Shown here: positions 30,854-34,260 of the stretch, one piece after another
How positions within the stretch are numbered: position 1 is the first letter of the stretch
Layout of the letters: each line of letters starts with the position of its first letter
Assembly (NCBI GenBank): GCA_009728235.1
Contig: WNZI01000034.1
Coordinates: 1 to 34,260 of the forward strand
DNA: 34,260 bases
Origin: Vibrio cholerae
GTDB taxonomy: Bacteria > Actinomycetota > Actinomycetes > Actinomycetales > Micrococcaceae
Reading direction: 5' to 3'
Notes under the pieces: model-generated
The model's database searches: none
What the model was told of the DNA's origin: nothing
What the model saw: the letters and a program-made list of their open reading frames with translations, nothing else
Program-made: the position numbers and the translations under genes

Positions 30854-32046
30854 TATAAATCTCCCCCAGGGTTCCTATTACGAACAATAATGCGCATGTA
30901 GGTCTGAATCAGGTAACCCTCCACGCCGTCAGCGATGTAAACGGTGCCTTTCGCAGGTCGTTCTGTCACAAGCAGGGTCGGGCCGGTGTTCACTTTTCCA
31001 CCGCTAGTCTGCTTGCCGTCCGCCTTCACCTGCCGGGCGTTCGTGTAGCGCTTAGAGGGGTGAATCTCGAACTCGTCCCTCCCACGGGTCCAGCCAAGAA
31101 TCTCGAACTGGTCGGGGTTGTACTTGTCCAAGAACGTGATGGGCACTCCCATCGCGCCCTCGTAGTCGTAAGGGATGTCCGCATACCGGCCGACGTTGAT
31201 GGCGTCGTAGTTGTCGTAGTGGGGGTACTCATGAGGCGTGTAACGCCGGTACAAGGTGATGGTGTCGTGGCGTTTGGTCGTGTCGAGGTTCGTGAACCAG
31301 GCGATGTTACCCATGGACAGATATCGGATGCCGTCAACCACTCTGATGCGTGAAGCAGTAGTTGTGTGGTCGTAGTCGTCTGGGACCCGGAACCACTTTT
31401 CGCCGCCGTTGTCGTATCCAAGCCAGAGCAAGTTTTCCTTGATGAGCTTGAAGATCTCGCTGTAGGTGATGGCGTTCTGGTTACCGAGAACGATGAACTT
31501 TTTATCACGCTCTACAAGGAGAGCCACGTACTCACGGAAGAGGGAGAACGGCGGGTTCGTCACAACAACGTCCGCTTGATCAAGGAGAGCCACGCACTCG
31601 TCTGAGCGAAAGTCTCCGTCGCCGGACAGAAGAGTGAGGACGTTGGCTCCGTTCTTCATCAGGTACTCAACGTCGGATAGATCGGTGGCCCCGTCCCCGT
31701 TCGCATCCGGAACCTCAGTGATCTCGACTTTGTAAGCCGGTGCGTAGTCCGTGAGCGCCCCTGCTCCTTCAATACCAAGCGGAGAGAGCTGCTCGCCGGT
31801 GATGGGGCTTCCGGAGAATGAGGTGGCGATGAGCTTCTTCAAGCCGAGGTGGTTGAAGTTCATGGCGAAGTACTTGAAGAAGTTGGACTCATAGGGGTCG
31901 TCGCAGTTGCAGAACACGACCTTGTCCCGGAACTGGTCCCTATAGCGACGCAGCTCGACTTCGATGTCGTTGAGCTGCGTGTAGAACTCGTCATTTTTAG
32001 CCCGGTTCGCCCGGATAAGTGCTTCTTTACCTGCCACGGGAGCCAA
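30853..32046 (-). CDS. EcoRI-family adenine-specific DNA methyltransferase
   Basis: The 397-residue protein matches M.EcoRI-type enzymes: VFCNCDDPYESNFFKYFAMNF near the N terminus, the catalytic motif VVVTNPPFSLFREYV (about 165-179), FIVLGNQNAITY and WFTNLDTTKRHDTITL. It should methylate adenine N6 in DNA. It starts at TTG 32046 or GTG 32037, with GGAGGA upstream. It is followed by the overlapping DUF262-HNH gene, so the pair looks like a modification/restriction unit. Confidence 0.85.
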   Translation of the reverse strand: MAPVAGKEALIRANRAKNDEFYTQLNDIEVELRRYRDQFRDKVVFCNCDDPYESNFFKYFAMNFNHLGLKKLIATSFSGSPITGEQLSPLGIEGAGALTDYAPAYKVEITEVPDANGDGATDLSDVEYLMKNGANVLTLLSGDGDFRSDECVALLDQADVVVTNPPFSLFREYVALLVERDKKFIVLGNQNAITYSEIFKLIKENLLWLGYDNGGEKWFRVPDDYDHTTTASRIRVVDGIRYLSMGNIAWFTNLDTTKRHDTITLYRRYTPHEYPHYDNYDAINVGRYADIPYDYEGAMGVPITFLDKYNPDQFEILGWTRGRDEFEIHPSKRYTNARQVKADGKQTSGGKVNTGPTLLVTERPAKGTVYIADGVEGYLIQTYMRIIVRNRNPGGDL

Positions 32047-32242
32047 CTCTAGTAGTCCTCCGAAGGAGGTTTGACCATGGAGCAGAGGCTACGTGTGCGG
32101 GTGCGGAGGTCGAGAGAACGGTACTCACCTACTTTCCGGTGCGACCTGGTTGAGTGAGATCCCTCACCACAGCGGTCCTATCAGGAGTATTCTCGCCCCA
32201 GATGTCAGCGCAGCGTGGTTTGTTGTGTTCATGGAGGCACAC

Positions 32243-32443
32243 ATGACTATGGCCAGGTCGTCGCGGACCACGATCCGCCACCTTGCTCCTCCCGCGCCCA
32301 ATTCTTGTAGATGGTGTGGCAAGAACTCGGACGAACATGCCCTGGAATGGATCGCCTCTGTTCGATACCACAAGTGGACCGAGCCAACGAGCCAGCAGCG
32401 CAAAGCAAGGCTGCTGGCTCGTCGTCGCGCCAGGATTAGCTAA
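32243..32443 (+). CDS. Small phage/plasmid-type protein with CxxC
   Basis: The 66-residue basic product (MTMARSSRTTIRHLAPPAPN...) contains NSCRWCGKNSDEHALEW and ends WTEPTSQQRKARLLARRRARIS. I recognise this build (CRWCG, then a Trp-rich segment and an Arg-rich helix) from small proteins on actinobacterial phages and plasmids; function unknown. GGAGG lies 5 bases before the ATG. It is divergent from the methyltransferase and overlaps the end of the OLD gene tail to tail by 4 bp. The 196 bp between it and the methyltransferase start hold the divergent promoters but no clear motif. Confidence 0.6.
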   Translation: MTMARSSRTTIRHLAPPAPNSCRWCGKNSDEHALEWIASVRYHKWTEPTSQQRKARLLARRRARIS

Positions 32444-34203
32444 GCTGCGAGATCAACGAACTGGTCGAAGATATCCATAAGTCGGCTAGGGATATCTTCC
32501 TTAGATTTTAAGCTCAGAGCCATCGCAACCATGATGTCTGGTTTCCCGCTTATGTCGATGCTGCCTTCGGCACGCAGCATCTTTTCAACGTCAGAGCTAA
32601 ACTTCTTTTCGCGGTGTGCCGAAAAATGAGATTCCTCCCACGGTACGCCATCAGCTCGGGGCCAATTCGCGTTGGCGCAAGCGGCCCACTGACTATCTGG
32701 AAAAAGGTCTTCGAACTCCTTCTTGCCGATCGTGATGAGATGATCTTCCTGTGTCAGTCCATGCTTGATTAGATTCTGTTTGGAAAATTGCTTAAGTCCC
32801 AAAGAGTCGTTATCAATGGCCATTATTACAGTTCGGTGGTGTGAGTGCAGGTATTCTGCGAACCGAAGCGCTCCCTCGTTATTACTGCATGGCCAGAGTG
32901 CGATTCCGCAGGATTCAAGCTGGCGTCCTTTTGCCAGCTTAAAGAGGACGGGCAGTGCGCGACCTTCTGTTGCTCCCTCCACGCCGACGAAGAGACGTTC
33001 ATGCAGTAGCACCGTGTTTCGTAGTCCGAGTGACGCTGCGATAGCACCGAGATGACGGCCGACCTCCGAGTCATCGCTAATTTTCTCTACATTCGTGCGG
33101 CTGTCCACATGCTTCAGGTGAAGAACGTCTGAGATGTCTACCCCATCAATCAGGTTCATTGAGTGGCTTGCTACGACAATTCGGACATTCGGCAGGGCGG
33201 CTTGCTCCAAGAGGAGTCGCATGAATCCCCTCTGGTGTCGATAATCGAGATGAGTATCAGGCTCGTCGTACAGCAGCACCGTGTCTTCTCCAGACTCACC
33301 AAGTATCTCTGCGTTGTGCTCCCATACAGCGAGGGCGATGCGCCGCGCGCGGCCTGCTCCTGACTGGGTGAGATGGACTTCCTCCCCACGGTCATTCTTT
33401 GCGCTAATTTCTGTTGATTTTAGGCCAGAGTCCCACGAAATCATGGGATTTATATTAACATCGCCTATATCTGAGCATTTAGTTTTAATATGCTCTCGGA
33501 GTTCTTCCGCATCTTTGATGACAAGAGTTTCAAGCTTTTGCGTAATCTCCTTAACGCTCCCTTTCATGTCATCGTCTTCTAGATGTTTACGGTACGAGGT
33601 TCGGAGAGCAGCCAAAATAGCCTGTTCTGGGTCCTGCGATGATGTGGCATCAAATCGTTGAGGGCGAGGCATCGCACGCCTAATTTCCGCACTAGCTAGA
33701 ATCCAGGTAGGTTCTTTCTCCGCTAGTAACGCAACCTCGTGTAAGCGTTCTACTAGTTCTGACTTAGTCCCTTTAGTCGATAGGCCAAATGTCTCACAAC
33801 GGAACTTGAGCGCGTCTACCTTCTGTGCGTCCAGATTACGCAAGTTCTCGTCAGTCGGTTCTTCACTTTGTAGCTCGAACGTCTCTCCCGATTCGCGAAC
33901 AATCCGACGGATCCTGATCGACTCGGGTAACTGTAGAGTGTCTTGTTCGTCTGTTGAAAGCTCGAATATTCCTTCCACAAGGGTTTGCGCTACCCTCGTT
34001 GAGACACCAGTCGGACCGGTCGTTCCATATGTTCTGTCCCGCTCTGTGAACTTATATCCGTCGAGCAGGTAGCTTACTGCATCGATGACTGCACTCTTTC
34101 CCGCATCATTATGGCCAGCGAGTATAGTTGGTGATCCAATCGAGATCTCCTGGCGAGCTTCGATGGACCGAAATCCCTCGATAAAAATCGTTGTGAGTTT
34201 CAA
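32440..34203 (-). CDS. OLD-family ATPase/TOPRIM nuclease with SAP-like insert
   Basis: The 587-residue protein has an ABC-type ATPase split around an insert and a C-terminal TOPRIM nuclease. Motifs: Walker A GHNDAGKSA (30-38), signature LTQSGAGRARR (278-288), Walker B TVLLYDEPDTHLD (308-320), H-loop ASHS (345-348), TOPRIM GVEGATEGRA (407-416) and AIDNDSLG (462-469). Within the insert, VDALKFRCETFGLSTKGTKS and the following ELVERL (129-156) read as a SAP-type DNA-binding motif. OLD and Gabija GajA proteins act in phage defence. No helicase partner is seen in the window, but the upstream flank is cut off 57 bp beyond the start. Confidence 0.85.
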   Translation of the reverse strand: MKLTTIFIEGFRSIEARQEISIGSPTILAGHNDAGKSAVIDAVSYLLDGYKFTERDRTYGTTGPTGVSTRVAQTLVEGIFELSTDEQDTLQLPESIRIRRIVRESGETFELQSEEPTDENLRNLDAQKVDALKFRCETFGLSTKGTKSELVERLHEVALLAEKEPTWILASAEIRRAMPRPQRFDATSSQDPEQAILAALRTSYRKHLEDDDMKGSVKEITQKLETLVIKDAEELREHIKTKCSDIGDVNINPMISWDSGLKSTEISAKNDRGEEVHLTQSGAGRARRIALAVWEHNAEILGESGEDTVLLYDEPDTHLDYRHQRGFMRLLLEQAALPNVRIVVASHSMNLIDGVDISDVLHLKHVDSRTNVEKISDDSEVGRHLGAIAASLGLRNTVLLHERLFVGVEGATEGRALPVLFKLAKGRQLESCGIALWPCSNNEGALRFAEYLHSHHRTVIMAIDNDSLGLKQFSKQNLIKHGLTQEDHLITIGKKEFEDLFPDSQWAACANANWPRADGVPWEESHFSAHREKKFSSDVEKMLRAEGSIDISGKPDIMVAMALSLKSKEDIPSRLMDIFDQFVDLAA

Positions 34204-34260
34204 AACCTAGTCTTTCTAATTGACTACCTAACCGAGGTCCGCTCCGCGGTGCGCTAAGTA

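Noticed and set aside
32093..32242. Longer N terminus for the small CxxC protein
   Set aside because: The upstream part lacks a ribosome site and overlaps the divergent promoter region; ATG 32243 has a good GGAGG.

Overview
The window looks like most of the backbone of a conjugative plasmid (or plasmid-like integrated element) from a high-GC Actinomycetota, probably the Micrococcales. The host assignment is inference. It rests on Lsr2-type nucleoid proteins, SCO6880-, DUF4913-, DUF6668- and DUF6349-type proteins that I recognise from actinobacterial conjugative elements, frequent GTG/TTG starts, and high GC with short AT-rich islands at promoters.

Layout. 1-5.7 kb is an accessory stretch on the + strand: an odd class II tRNA-like gene with a glycine anticodon, a broken serine recombinase, a small HD-type (p)ppGpp-hydrolase-like gene, two genes of unknown function, a membrane M48-type protease, and an operon of a partner protein, an AbiEii-type nucleotidyltransferase and a resolvase. 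5.9-9.7 kb is the mobilisation region: a small coiled-coil gene, candidate oriT, MobC-like protein, relaxase and a relaxase-coupled accessory protein. 9.8-10.7 kb is a partition operon (ParA plus a ribbon-helix-helix protein) flanked by 8-bp tandem repeats. 10.8-22.7 kb is one long, tightly overlapping minus-strand operon encoding a Gram-positive type IV secretion system (T4SS): M23 hydrolase, lipoprotein, ParA-like ATPase, small pilin-like membrane protein, VirB8-, VirB6- and split VirB4-like proteins, VirD4 coupling ATPase and DUF4913. 22.7-26.0 kb is a regulatory non-coding stretch followed by replication genes (winged-helix regulator, small RHH-like protein, primase-type initiator and a downstream HTH protein, with a possible frameshift between the last two). 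26.3-34.2 kb is an establishment and defence region: DUF6349, an ArdC-like antirestriction protein and a HicAB pair sharing one promoter/operator design, two Lsr2-type silencers, an EcoRI-family adenine methyltransferase coupled to a DUF262-HNH nuclease, and an OLD-family ATPase/TOPRIM nuclease carrying a SAP-like insert.

How the parts may work together. MobC, relaxase and accessory protein would form the relaxosome at oriT, VirD4 would recruit it, and the T4SS would export it. The most striking signal is a near-identical C-terminal segment (ending LHAERQHA) followed by a basic, proline-rich tail in three different proteins: the relaxase, its accessory protein and the AbiEii-type nucleotidyltransferase. 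The simplest reading is a T4SS export tag, which would make the nucleotidyltransferase a toxin-like effector delivered with the DNA into recipients. ArdC, HicAB, Lsr2 and the restriction-like genes would then protect or quiet the incoming element. No database or structure search was possible; family names come from motifs visible in the translations.
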